From an uncultured Collinsella sp. (lineage in GTDB: Bacteria > Actinomycetota > Coriobacteriia > Coriobacteriales > Coriobacteriaceae), in contig CAAESW010000068.1 of the NCBI GenBank assembly GCA_900758845.1, positions 1-64,000 on the forward strand: a stretch of 64,000 nt of DNA. Reading direction: 5' to 3'. Below are positions 27,969 through 36,347 of the stretch, in pieces; position 1 is the first letter of the stretch, and each line of letters begins with the position of its first letter. A program made the translations under genes and the position numbers. Below the pieces are notes generated by a model, which saw only the letters and a program-made list of their open reading frames with translations, was not told the DNA's origin and searched no databases.

Positions 27969-27977
27969 CGACGCTGC

Positions 27978-28076
27978 AAACGCCCCTAAGCGGCAATCTG
28001 ACGTTCAATCGTCGGTCGCGTACCAAAGTACGCTTCCCTCCTCTTTCACGTCACCTTGCTCACTTAGGGACGTTTT
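27978..28076. repeat. folded intergenic element with long imperfect inverted arms
   Basis: The stretch 27938-28308 has no gene. AAACGCCCCTAAGCGGCAAT... (from 27978 to 28003) pairs imperfectly with the complement at 28049-28076. Inside is a perfect hairpin GCGTAC-CAAA-GTACGC (28018-28033) and a pyrimidine tract CTTCCCTCCTCTTTC that is complementary to a Shine-Dalgarno sequence. It could be a small mobile element or a structured RNA. Confidence 0.5.
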
Positions 28077-28158
28077 CGCTGTTGGTGACGATAACGCGGC
28101 GTTTCCATTGCTGGAGCTAAAGGCTTTCTTTCGCTTTCGCTCTTAGTCGAAAGCTATT

Positions 28159-28196
28159 AAGCGACATTCCGTTCTTCGGAATGTCGCTTTCGTTTT
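28159..28196 (+). terminator. terminator upstream of lspA
   Basis: AAGCGACATTCCG and CGGAATGTCGCTT form a 13-bp perfect stem with a 5-nt loop, followed by TCGTTTT. It ends transcription from ileS or from the element at 27978. Confidence 0.8.
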
Positions 28197-28308
28197 ATGC
28201 TGGTTATTTCGCTTGCGTTGGTGGACATGTCGTGCGCTCTGCGTGTGGCAATATAAGATGGTTAATTGCGTAAAACGGAATTTGATTATCTGAGGGTAGG
28301 GGATTGAT

Positions 28309-28908
28309 TTGGGTCGTGCTGGGGATATGACGCCGCCTTTGCGTTGGCGGTTGGGTGTTGCTGGTGGGGCAGCGCTCGTTGTGCTGCTTGTTGACCAGCT
28401 GACCAAGCTTGCGGTTCGTGCCGTGGGCGAAGCTTTGCATGTGACTGTCATCCCCGGTGTCATCGACTTTATGTTTGTCCGCAATATCGGTGCTGCCTTT
28501 AGTATGGGCGAGGGGCATGGCATCGCGTTTGCCGTGCTGGCGTTGGCGGTCATTATCGCTATTGCCGTGTACCTCGTTCGTGCACCCCAGCTCGCCCATC
28601 TTGAGGTTGTGGGCATGGCGATGGTTGCGGGCGGTGCTATCGGCAACGCTATCGATCGTTTGGCATTTGGCTTCGTGACCGATTTTATTGCCACAACCTT
28701 CATTGACTTCCCCGTCTTCAATGTGGCCGATATCGGCATTACCTTGGGCGTCGTGCTCGCCCTCTTCGGCTACATGTTCTTGAGCCCCGCTGCCCGTGAG
28801 GTCGATGCGACAGCCGAGCTTAACGCCCGTGACGAGGCCCGCGCTAGGCGCAAGGCCCAGCAACGCGGGGAGCGTGCCCGCAAGATTCGCGAAAGGAATG
28901 AGCGTTAA
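28309..28908 (+). CDS. lspA: lipoprotein signal peptidase (signal peptidase II)
   Basis: The 199-residue protein has four hydrophobic segments and the SPase II motifs VDQLTK, NIGAAFS, GNAIDR and FNVADIGI, including both catalytic aspartates. It cleaves prolipoproteins after lipid attachment. An unusual basic C-terminal tail of about 35 residues, rich in Arg/Ala/Glu, follows the last membrane segment. The start is TTG 28309, five bases after AGGGGA; ATG 28327 is the alternative. It shares one base with rluD. Confidence 0.92.
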   Translation: MGRAGDMTPPLRWRLGVAGGAALVVLLVDQLTKLAVRAVGEALHVTVIPGVIDFMFVRNIGAAFSMGEGHGIAFAVLALAVIIAIAVYLVRAPQLAHLEVVGMAMVAGGAIGNAIDRLAFGFVTDFIATTFIDFPVFNVADIGITLGVVLALFGYMFLSPAAREVDATAELNARDEARARRKAQQRGERARKIRERNER

Positions 28909-29921
28909 TGGCCGACATCCATATTCTCGTTGCCGACGATTGCGCTGGTCAGCGTCTTGACGCCTATCTGGGCTCCAATGACGGCTGCCCTACGCGCTCT
29001 GCCTGCGCGCATCTGATTGAGGGCGGTGCCGTATGTGTCAATGGCGAGACCTGTCTGTCTAAAAAGTACGCCGTGCGAGCCGGCGACCGTATTTCGGTCG
29101 ATTTGCCTGAGCCGCACGATCCCACCGATGTGATTCCCGAGGCCATCCCGCTCGACATTCGCTATGAGGACGACTATCTCATTGTGCTCTCCAAGCAGCG
29201 CGGCCTGGTGTGCCATCCTGCGCATGGTCATGAGAGCGGTACGCTCGCGAATGCCCTGGTCTATCACTGCGGTATCGACCATCTGGGCACCGTGCAGGGC
29301 GAGGATCGCCCCGGGATCGTGCATCGTTTGGATCGCGATACCTCGGGTCTCATGCTTGCGGCAAAGGACGACGACACACAGCGCGCGCTTCAAAATCTCA
29401 TTCGCACGCGTACGCTCGACCGCCGCTATATCACGCTTGTCCACGGGCACATCGCCATGGACGAGGGCACCATCAATACCGGTATCGCCCGTTCCACGCG
29501 CGACCGCGTTAAGATGGCGGTTTCGGACGACCCCTTTGCCCGTCAGGCCATTACAACCTTTAAGGTCCTCGAGCGCTTTGATTCCACGCGCTTTGACGAC
29601 GGCTACACGCTTGTCGAGTGTCACCTGTTTACCGGCCGCACTCATCAGATTCGCGTGCATATGCGTCATATCAACCACGCCTGCGTGGGCGATCCGCTCT
29701 ACGGCAAGTGCGATGCGCGCGCCGACCAGGGCCTGACCAGGCAGTTCCTGCATTCTTGGCGCGTGGCGTTCGACCATCCCGTGACGGGGGAGCGCATTGA
29801 GTGCCGCGACGAGTTGCCGTGGGATCTCGCTGCGGTTCTCGACGATCTGGCTCCGCGCTCGCTCGGTCGCACGGCCGCTGGAGATGAAATCGTTCCGCAG
29901 CTCGGTCTTCTCGAAGCCTAG
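28908..29921 (+). CDS. rluD: RluA/RluD family 23S rRNA pseudouridine synthase
   Basis: The 337-residue protein has an N-terminal S4 domain (residues about 10-75) and the catalytic motif HRLDRDTSGLM. LFTGRTHQIRVHMRH follows. It makes pseudouridine in rRNA; the exact site is not certain from sequence. It is coupled to lspA (TAATG), the usual lspA-rluD pair. Confidence 0.94.
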   Translation: MADIHILVADDCAGQRLDAYLGSNDGCPTRSACAHLIEGGAVCVNGETCLSKKYAVRAGDRISVDLPEPHDPTDVIPEAIPLDIRYEDDYLIVLSKQRGLVCHPAHGHESGTLANALVYHCGIDHLGTVQGEDRPGIVHRLDRDTSGLMLAAKDDDTQRALQNLIRTRTLDRRYITLVHGHIAMDEGTINTGIARSTRDRVKMAVSDDPFARQAITTFKVLERFDSTRFDDGYTLVECHLFTGRTHQIRVHMRHINHACVGDPLYGKCDARADQGLTRQFLHSWRVAFDHPVTGERIECRDELPWDLAAVLDDLAPRSLGRTAAGDEIVPQLGLLEA

Positions 29922-30003
29922 CCAGTATTAGGTGGTTTCTTGAACTCGGTAAGCCTGCGGTAAGATATACGTTTGTTTACGTTACGCGTTGCTGGGAGCC
30001 TGC

Positions 30004-31299
30004 ATGCTCGCCTTTTTACAAACCAACACACCCATCGTGATCTTCAACCAGATTGTCGTCACGCTGCTCACGGTCTGCTTTCTGTATCAGGTGGTCTTCT
30101 TTGTCATTGGCGCTCTTCGTGGCGAGGTCGCGCCTCCCAAGGCCAAAAAACTCCATCGCTATGCTTTCTTTATCGCGGCGCATAATGAGGAGGCCGTGAT
30201 TGCCAACCTCGTTCGCTCCATCAAGGACCAGGATTATCCGTCCGAGCTCATCGAGGTCTTTGTCGTTGCCGACGCCTGCACCGACAACACGGCGCAGCTC
30301 GCGCGCGAGGCGGGCGCCATCGTTTATGAGCGTAACGACCTGGCCCGCAAGGGTAAGAGCTGGGTCATGGACTATGGTTTCGACCGCATCCTTAACGAGT
30401 ATCCCGACACCTTCGAAGGTTACTTTATCTTCGATGCCGATAACGTTATCTCCCGCGATTACGTGTCCAAGATGAACGATGCCTTTGACCAGGGATTCCA
30501 TGTGGTCACAAGCTATCGCAACTCCAAGAACTTTGGCAGCTCGTGGATCTCGGCAGCTAATGCTACCTGGTATTTGCGCGAGGCGCGCTTCCTTAACAAT
30601 GCGCGTAATATCTGTAAGACGTCTTGCGCCGTCTCGGGTTCGGGCTACCTCATCTCCGCCAGTGTTATTGAGGGCATGCACGGCTGGCAGTTCCACACGC
30701 TGACCGAGGACATTCAGTTCACTACGTTCTGCGCTATTCACGGTATTCGCATTGGCTATGCGCCGGCGGAGTTCTTTGACGAGCAACCCGTGACGTTCAA
30801 GGCATCCTGGAAGCAGCGTATGCGCTGGACCAAGGGCTTTTACCAGGTGTTCTTTACCTACGGCAAGCATCTGGTTAAGTCGACGTTCCGCTATCATCGC
30901 TTTGCCGCCTACGACATGTTTATGACCATCGCTCCGGGTATGCTGCTATCGCTGATCTCGATGCTCGCTAATGCGACGTTCTTGATTGTGGGTGGCCTTT
31001 CGCATGGTTTCTTGGCTACCGAAGTCGAGATGCAGGCGTGCGCCGCTTCGCTCATTATGACCTTCGCCATGATGTATCAGACCTTCTTTATCCTGGCGCT
31101 GCTCACGACTATCTTTGAGTACAAGCACATTCACTGCGCGCAAAAGTGGCGTCTGGTGACTAACCTGTTCACCTTCCCGATCTTTATGTTCAGCTATATC
31201 CCTATCACGGTGGCCGCGCTGTTCCTGAAGGTCGACTGGGTTCCTACCCAGCATGCCGTAAACGTCACCCTCGACGAGGTCATGCAAGGCGCCAAATAA
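30004..31299 (+). CDS. family 2 glycosyltransferase, membrane-bound processive type
   Basis: The 431-residue protein has one N-terminal membrane helix and a GT2 catalytic domain with FIAAHNEEAV, FDADN (the DxD sugar-nucleotide site) and LTEDIQF. The QRMRWTKGF motif, the QxxRW of cellulose/hyaluronan-type synthases, follows, then four C-terminal membrane segments. It probably polymerises or exports an envelope sugar; the donor is unknown. ATG 30004 follows GGGAG; an in-frame TTG at 29989 lacks a ribosome site. Confidence 0.88.
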   Translation: MLAFLQTNTPIVIFNQIVVTLLTVCFLYQVVFFVIGALRGEVAPPKAKKLHRYAFFIAAHNEEAVIANLVRSIKDQDYPSELIEVFVVADACTDNTAQLAREAGAIVYERNDLARKGKSWVMDYGFDRILNEYPDTFEGYFIFDADNVISRDYVSKMNDAFDQGFHVVTSYRNSKNFGSSWISAANATWYLREARFLNNARNICKTSCAVSGSGYLISASVIEGMHGWQFHTLTEDIQFTTFCAIHGIRIGYAPAEFFDEQPVTFKASWKQRMRWTKGFYQVFFTYGKHLVKSTFRYHRFAAYDMFMTIAPGMLLSLISMLANATFLIVGGLSHGFLATEVEMQACAASLIMTFAMMYQTFFILALLTTIFEYKHIHCAQKWRLVTNLFTFPIFMFSYIPITVAALFLKVDWVPTQHAVNVTLDEVMQGAK

Positions 31300-31307
31300 C
31301 CACCACC

Positions 31308-31350
31308 AAAACCACCGCAAAGGGGACAGGCACCTTTGTGGTGGTTTTTT
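31308..31350 (+). terminator. terminator after the glycosyltransferase gene
   Basis: The arms AAAACCACCGCAAAGG and CCTTTGTGGTGGTTTT have one G-U pair and a 9-nt loop, then T run TTTTTTG. The same ACCACC/GGTGGT arms occur in the terminator at 23516-23558. Confidence 0.88.
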
Positions 31351-31381
31351 GCTTTTGCGATGCAGCTCGAGGAGGAGTCCG

Positions 31382-31804
31382 ATGGTCTATATCCCGTTTT
31401 GGATTTGCATCTTTGCCGGCGCGGCGATTGATGCCCGTGAGCGGCGGTTTCCGAATGCGCTTGCCGGAGCGTGTGCGGTGGCGGCATTAGCAGGCGTTTG
31501 GCTCGACAAAGGCGTTAACACAGCGCTTGACCACGCAGGTCTTGCCGTCATCGTGTATCTTGCTCTCGTGCTGACTGAGTCCCTCTGGCGTCGACTTCGC
31601 CAAATCCCGGGCATCGGCATGGGGGATGCCAAGGCGCTCTTCGCGCTTTGCACGCTCGACCCTATGGGTGGCATCGTGGCATTTGCCGTCGCACTCCTGG
31701 CCCTGGCCCTCTCCTGCCTCTTCACAAAATCGCGCTCCCTGCCATTGCTCCCGTTTTTAGTGCCGATTTTTGCCATAATCGAGGTCGTGGGCTGCACATT
31801 GTAA
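31382..31804 (+). CDS. minimal A24-type prepilin peptidase-like membrane protein
   Basis: The 140-residue protein has about four hydrophobic segments and both aspartates of the A24 family: Asp17 in IDARERRFPN and Asp82 in GIGMGDAKALFAL (the GxGD motif). It lacks the N-terminal methyltransferase and cysteine region of PilD, like TadV/CpaA. It may process pilin-like preproteins, but no pilin genes are in the window. The start is ATG 31382 after GAGGAGG. Confidence 0.8.
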   Translation: MVYIPFWICIFAGAAIDARERRFPNALAGACAVAALAGVWLDKGVNTALDHAGLAVIVYLALVLTESLWRRLRQIPGIGMGDAKALFALCTLDPMGGIVAFAVALLALALSCLFTKSRSLPLLPFLVPIFAIIEVVGCTL

Positions 31805-31835
31805 CCGATTGCGCATCCTTCTTAAGGAGCATGCC

Positions 31836-33083
31836 ATGGCATCTAATCAAGAAACGGCCGTCATTAAGGCGCGCATGGACCGTATTCCCTCGGCGTTGTC
31901 GCCCGAACTAGTCGAGCGCATTGTCGCCGATCGTGCTTCGGGCTATGTCAACCCGTATCGTTGCAACGACGATCAGGTCATTCGTCGTATTAATCGCGCC
32001 GCCGACAAAGGCACGCTTATGCGTCCGGCGTTTATGCGCGATACCGAAAAGATACTTCATCTTCCGGCGTACACCCGTTATGCAGGTAAAACGCAGGTCT
32101 TTAGCTTCCGTAGCAATGACGATCTGTCACGCCGCGGTTTGCACGTGCAGCTTGTGTCTCGCATTGCGCGCGATATCGGTCGCGCCCTGGGGCTCAATTG
32201 CAATCTGATCGAGGCGATTGGCCTGGGCCACGACTTGGGACACACGCCTTTCGGCCATTCCGGCGAGCGCTTCCTCAACGATATCTATCACGAGCGTACG
32301 GGGCGTTATTTTTTCCATAACGTGCAGTCGGTCCGCGTGCTCGACGCGCTGTATGGCCGCAACGTGTCGCTCCAGACGCTCGACGGCGTGCTATGCCATA
32401 ACGGCGAGTACGAGCAGCGTGTGTTTGAGCTCTCGGACATGGGCTCCTTTGAGCAGTTTGACCAGACGGTTGAGGATTGCATTGCCACGGGCTATAGCGC
32501 AATTGAGCATCTGCGTCCCATGACGCTCGAGGGCTGCGTCGTTCGCATCTCGGATATTCTTGCCTACGTCGGTCGTGACCGTCAGGATGCGATCGCGGCG
32601 GGCCTGCTTTCGCCCGACGCTTTTGATGATGGCCGGGGCGGTGCCTACAACAGTTGGATCCTCACACATGCCTCCATCGATATCGTTGAGCACAGCTATG
32701 GTAAGCCGCGTATCGAGATGAGCGAGGACCTGTTTGAGGAAATCCGCCGAGCCAAGCGCGAGAACTACGAGAAGATCTATAGCAAGGGCGGTATCGAAGG
32801 CGACTCCGAGGCGGAGCTGCGCGAAGCCTTCGAAAAGCTTTACGACCGTTGCCTGCAGGATATAAACGAAGGTGACGAGTCCTCGTATATCTTTAAACAC
32901 CACATTTCTCGCATCGAGCAGCAGCTTTCCTACTACGATCGCGCCTATGCCTGGCAGAACGATAAGGACCAGGCGGTCGTGGATTACATTGCGAGCATGA
33001 CGGACGGTTATTTCTGCGAACTGACGAGCAAGCTGTTCCCTGGTCTGGAGTTTCCGCACCGTACCTATATTAACGAACGGTAG
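31836..33083 (+). CDS. HD-domain dNTP triphosphohydrolase-like protein
   Basis: The 415-residue protein has the dGTPase-type HD signature: HLPAYTRYAGKTQVF, LVSRIARDIGRAL and AIGLGHDLGHTPFGHSGE, with the metal-binding His/Asp pairs. Family members hydrolyse dNTPs to deoxynucleosides, which limits dNTP pools. The true substrate is not known. ATG 31836 sits six bases after AAGGAG. In many bacteria this gene precedes dnaG and rpoD, but here it precedes rarA. Confidence 0.87.
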   Translation: MASNQETAVIKARMDRIPSALSPELVERIVADRASGYVNPYRCNDDQVIRRINRAADKGTLMRPAFMRDTEKILHLPAYTRYAGKTQVFSFRSNDDLSRRGLHVQLVSRIARDIGRALGLNCNLIEAIGLGHDLGHTPFGHSGERFLNDIYHERTGRYFFHNVQSVRVLDALYGRNVSLQTLDGVLCHNGEYEQRVFELSDMGSFEQFDQTVEDCIATGYSAIEHLRPMTLEGCVVRISDILAYVGRDRQDAIAAGLLSPDAFDDGRGGAYNSWILTHASIDIVEHSYGKPRIEMSEDLFEEIRRAKRENYEKIYSKGGIEGDSEAELREAFEKLYDRCLQDINEGDESSYIFKHHISRIEQQLSYYDRAYAWQNDKDQAVVDYIASMTDGYFCELTSKLFPGLEFPHRTYINER

Positions 33084-33143
33084 TTCGTATAAATTCGGTA
33101 TACTGTTAGTGGAAAACGTTTTTGATTGATACACGGGATGGCT

Positions 33144-34493
33144 ATGGACGACCTTTTTTCTGCTTCGACGCGCGAGCGTTCCTTTCAGAATGCGCCGCTT
33201 GCGGTGCGTATGCGCCCCAATTCGCTCGACGAGTATGTGGGCCAGCAAAAGGCCGTCGGTAAGGGCTCATGGTTGCGTGCCGCGATCGAACACGACGTGC
33301 TTTCCAGTGTGATTTTGTATGGGCCGGCCGGTACGGGTAAGACGACGCTGGCCCATATTATCGCCAACCATACTAAGAGCGAGTTTGTCGAGGTCAGCGC
33401 TGTGACGGGCACCGTGAAGGACTTGCGCCGCGTGATCGACGAGGCCAAGACGCTTCTGAATACGTATGACCGTCGCACTATCCTGTTTATCGACGAGATT
33501 CATCGCTTTTCGAAGTCACAACAGGATGCATTGCTGCATGCGGTTGAGAACCGTACCGTCATTATGATTGGTGCCACGACGGAGAACCCGTACTTCGAGG
33601 TCAACTCGGCGTTGCTCTCGCGTGGTCGTGTGGTGGAACTTGAACACCTTAAGGACGAGGACATAGCCACGCTGATCGAGCGTGCGCTCGAGGCTCCGCA
33701 TGGCCTGAACGGTAAGTTCTCGGCCGATGTTGATACGGTTAAGACCATTTGCACGCTGGCAGCGGGTGACGCTCGCTCGGCGCTCACGACGCTCGAGCTT
33801 GCGAGCGAGATTGCCGTCACACGTCCCGATACCGAGGGAACGCCGGCGCCGGCGGCGGGGGAGCGCTATCCCATTACCGTGGATGACGTTAAGATTGCCA
33901 ACCCGCGTCGTGGCTTTTCGTACGACAAAAACGGTGACATGCACTACGACATCATCAGTGCATTTATTAAGTCCATGCGCGGTAGCGACCCCGATGCCAC
34001 GATCTATTGGCTCGCGCGCATGATTGACGCGGGGGAGGATCCTAAGTTTATCGCTCGTCGTATTATGATTCAGGCTTCTGAGGATGTTGGCAACGCCGAC
34101 CCGCAGGCGCTTTTGGTGGCACATGCCGCGTTTAAGTCTGCCGAGGTCATTGGCTATCCCGAATGTCGCATTAACCTGGCTCAGGCTGCGCTCTATGTTT
34201 GCCTGGCGCCAAAATCCAACGCGTGTGAGGCTTCGATCGATGCGGCGCTGGCCGATATCCATTCTAGTGGGCTTCGTGAGGTGCCGAGTTATTTGCGCGA
34301 TCGTCATCGCCCAGGTAGCGACGAATACGGTGTATATAAGTATCCACATGATTATCCCGAAGGCTGGGTCGATCAGCGCTATTTGCCCGAGGGACTGGAG
34401 CGCGGCGCGTTCTGGCAGCCTGCCGGCCGCGGTTGGGAAGAATGGCGCGTAGAGCAAAGTGAACGCGACCGCAGCGGGAATGCACCGAAGTAG
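33144..34493 (+). CDS. rarA: replication-associated recombination protein A (RarA/MgsA)
   Basis: The 449-residue AAA+ protein has RPNSLDEYVGQ at the start, Walker A GPAGTGKTT, Walker B LFIDEIHRF and the sensor segment GATTENPYFEVNSALLSR. A C-terminal tetramerisation domain contains PSYLRDRHRPG. It acts on stalled replication forks. ATG 33144, five bases after GGGA, is chosen; ATG 33138 and TTG 33126 are alternatives. Confidence 0.94.
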   Translation: MDDLFSASTRERSFQNAPLAVRMRPNSLDEYVGQQKAVGKGSWLRAAIEHDVLSSVILYGPAGTGKTTLAHIIANHTKSEFVEVSAVTGTVKDLRRVIDEAKTLLNTYDRRTILFIDEIHRFSKSQQDALLHAVENRTVIMIGATTENPYFEVNSALLSRGRVVELEHLKDEDIATLIERALEAPHGLNGKFSADVDTVKTICTLAAGDARSALTTLELASEIAVTRPDTEGTPAPAAGERYPITVDDVKIANPRRGFSYDKNGDMHYDIISAFIKSMRGSDPDATIYWLARMIDAGEDPKFIARRIMIQASEDVGNADPQALLVAHAAFKSAEVIGYPECRINLAQAALYVCLAPKSNACEASIDAALADIHSSGLREVPSYLRDRHRPGSDEYGVYKYPHDYPEGWVDQRYLPEGLERGAFWQPAGRGWEEWRVEQSERDRSGNAPK

Positions 34494-34593
34494 CTGCTGA
34501 TAATTTTGTCCCACGTTGCTGCTCTTGGCATGTTCGGTCCCCTTTGGGGTACCATGAAAAGCGTCTGTATATCGATTCCTTTGGGAGGCTTGT

Positions 34594-35184
34594 ATGAGTC
34601 CCATTCAAATCGCCCTGCTGCTGCTCGCCGTTGCCGGCGTGTGGGCCATCGCTGAGCTCGCGCTTACCCTGCGCAAGACCCGCAATGTTGTCGACTCGCT
34701 CGATAAGACCGTGGACGACCTCAACAACACCATCGCCGAGGCTCAGCCGGTGGTGGCAAAGCTCGATGGTGCTGTCGATGAGCTTACGCCGGCGCTTGCC
34801 CAGATGGAGCCGCTGCTTAAGTCGAGCAAGACGGCAGTTGATGCCCTTACCTCCAATCTCGTAGAGGTCGAAGCCGTGGTTCGCGACATTTCTGAGGTCA
34901 CCGGTAGCATGGCCGAGGCCAGCAATGCTGTGTCGAGCGTGACTGATTCTGCGGCAGGTGCCGTGCAGAAACTCTTTAACAAGGTGAAGGCTCCCGCGGC
35001 CGACGCTGAGCGCAAGCTTTCCGCTGCCGAAGAAGCCGAGCAGCCGACCGAGCGTGTCCTGATTGGCGAAGCCGGGGACGATGTCGCTGCTGGTGACAAT
35101 GATGCACAGAAGCCTGCTGCTAAAGCAGCCCAGTATTACACCTACACGCCCGCCGAGACCACCGAGGAGTCCTGCGATGAGTAG
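34594..35184 (+). CDS. DUF948-like membrane-anchored coiled-coil protein
   Basis: The 196-residue protein has one N-terminal membrane helix (residues 3-22), then a long amphipathic coiled coil with repeats like VVDSLDKTVDDLNNTIAE. An Ala/Glu-rich tail follows. This is the layout of DUF948 general stress proteins, often found near SigB genes. It overlaps the RsbW-like gene by 8 bp and so begins the sigma factor operon. No enzyme motif is present. GGGAGG at 34581-34586 is the ribosome site. Confidence 0.75.
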   Translation: MSPIQIALLLLAVAGVWAIAELALTLRKTRNVVDSLDKTVDDLNNTIAEAQPVVAKLDGAVDELTPALAQMEPLLKSSKTAVDALTSNLVEVEAVVRDISEVTGSMAEASNAVSSVTDSAAGAVQKLFNKVKAPAADAERKLSAAEEAEQPTERVLIGEAGDDVAAGDNDAQKPAAKAAQYYTYTPAETTEESCDE

Positions 35185-35554
35185 CGAAGCAACTTGCCCC
35201 ATTACGCTGACCGTTGCCGGCGACCCGCGTCTGGCGCGCCTTGTGCGCATGACGGCGGCAAATGTCGGTGCGCTCTGCTCCATGTCCGTCGATCGCATCG
35301 AGGACATTCGTATGGCTGCCGAGGAAGCATTTATTTTCGGCTGCACGGCTGTTGATTCCGATGACATCTCGATCAAATTCGATGTCGACGAATCTCACGT
35401 TGGCATGACCTTTACCTTTGGCGACCAGGCCACCGTCGACGAGGATGACCAGGCCGCTGTGTATGCCGAGCTCATCCTCGCGAGCGTGTGCGACTCCTAC
35501 GAAAAGACTGCGGCGCCCCTGACGCTTTCCCTCGATCTCAAGGCGGATATCTAA
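35177..35554 (+). CDS. RsbW-like anti-sigma factor, degenerate ATPase fold
   Basis: The 125-residue protein aligns over its length with RsbW/SpoIIAB-type GHKL proteins (IEDIRMAAEEAF matches the N-box helix). The ATP-binding Asn of the N-box is Phe54, and neither the D-x-G G1 box nor the glycine-rich G2 loop is present. It should therefore not phosphorylate a partner. Its place directly before a SigB-type sigma gene suggests it binds that factor (inference). No rsbV-like gene is adjacent. Confidence 0.65.
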   Translation: MSSEATCPITLTVAGDPRLARLVRMTAANVGALCSMSVDRIEDIRMAAEEAFIFGCTAVDSDDISIKFDVDESHVGMTFTFGDQATVDEDDQAAVYAELILASVCDSYEKTAAPLTLSLDLKADI

Positions 35555-35555
35555 T

Positions 35556-36347
35556 ATGACCGAACGTTCCCGGAGCGGCAAGACCGCTTGGGACAAGGAG
35601 AAAACCCGCGAGCTGTTTCGTCGCTACAAAGAGACCGGTGATCCGGACGCCCGCGAGCAGCTCGTCATGTCCCATATGAATCTGGTAAGGTTTCTTGCCA
35701 ATAAATTTAAGAATCGCGGCGAGCCGCTCGACGACCTCATGCAGGTCGGCTATCTGGGTTTGCTTAAGGCTATCGACCGCTTTGACCCCGAGCGCGGGCT
35801 CGAGTTCACGACGTTTGCAACACCCACTATCCTGGGCGAGATCAAACGCCATTTCCGCGACAAGGGCTGGAGCGTGCGCGTACCGCGTCGTCTGCAGGAG
35901 CTCTCGGCCAAGGTCAACCAAGCTACTGACAAACTTACCAACGAGCTGCAGCGTTCGCCCAAGGTTGAGGAGATCGCTGAGTATCTAGATGTGACTGTCG
36001 ATGAGGTCCTCGAGGCTATGGAATCGTCTTCGGCCTATACCTCGGTGCCCATCGAGGCTCCTGGTGCGTCCGATTCCGACGATGCCCCCTCGATTCTCGA
36101 CCGTTACGCCGACGACGACAACGAGCTCGACTTTACCGATGACCGTCTAGTGATCGAGGAAGCCATCCGTGATTTCTCGCCGCGCGAGCGCGAGGTGATC
36201 GAGCTGCGCTTTGTGAAGGGCATGACACAGATCGAGATCGCCAAGAAGCTGGGTATTTCTCAGGTGCAGGTTTCGCGTCTGCTGCGCCGCACGCTTAAGA
36301 AGATTCAGGACAAGATCGACCCCGACGGAGTGATGATTCGTTCATGA
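35556..36347 (+). CDS. SigB/SigF-type RNA polymerase sigma factor
   Basis: The 263-residue sigma-70 family protein has region 2 (LVMSHMNLVRFLANKF, DDLMQVGYLGLLKAIDRFD, FTTFATPTILGEIKRHFRD), region 3 (VPRRLQELSAKVNQA) and region 4 with an HTH in MTQIEIAKKLGISQVQVSR. It lacks region 1.1, as in the group 3 stress/sporulation class. It probably directs a stress regulon. It follows the RsbW-like gene by one base and overlaps the next gene by 4 bp. Confidence 0.92.
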   Translation: MTERSRSGKTAWDKEKTRELFRRYKETGDPDAREQLVMSHMNLVRFLANKFKNRGEPLDDLMQVGYLGLLKAIDRFDPERGLEFTTFATPTILGEIKRHFRDKGWSVRVPRRLQELSAKVNQATDKLTNELQRSPKVEEIAEYLDVTVDEVLEAMESSSAYTSVPIEAPGASDSDDAPSILDRYADDDNELDFTDDRLVIEEAIRDFSPREREVIELRFVKGMTQIEIAKKLGISQVQVSRLLRRTLKKIQDKIDPDGVMIRS

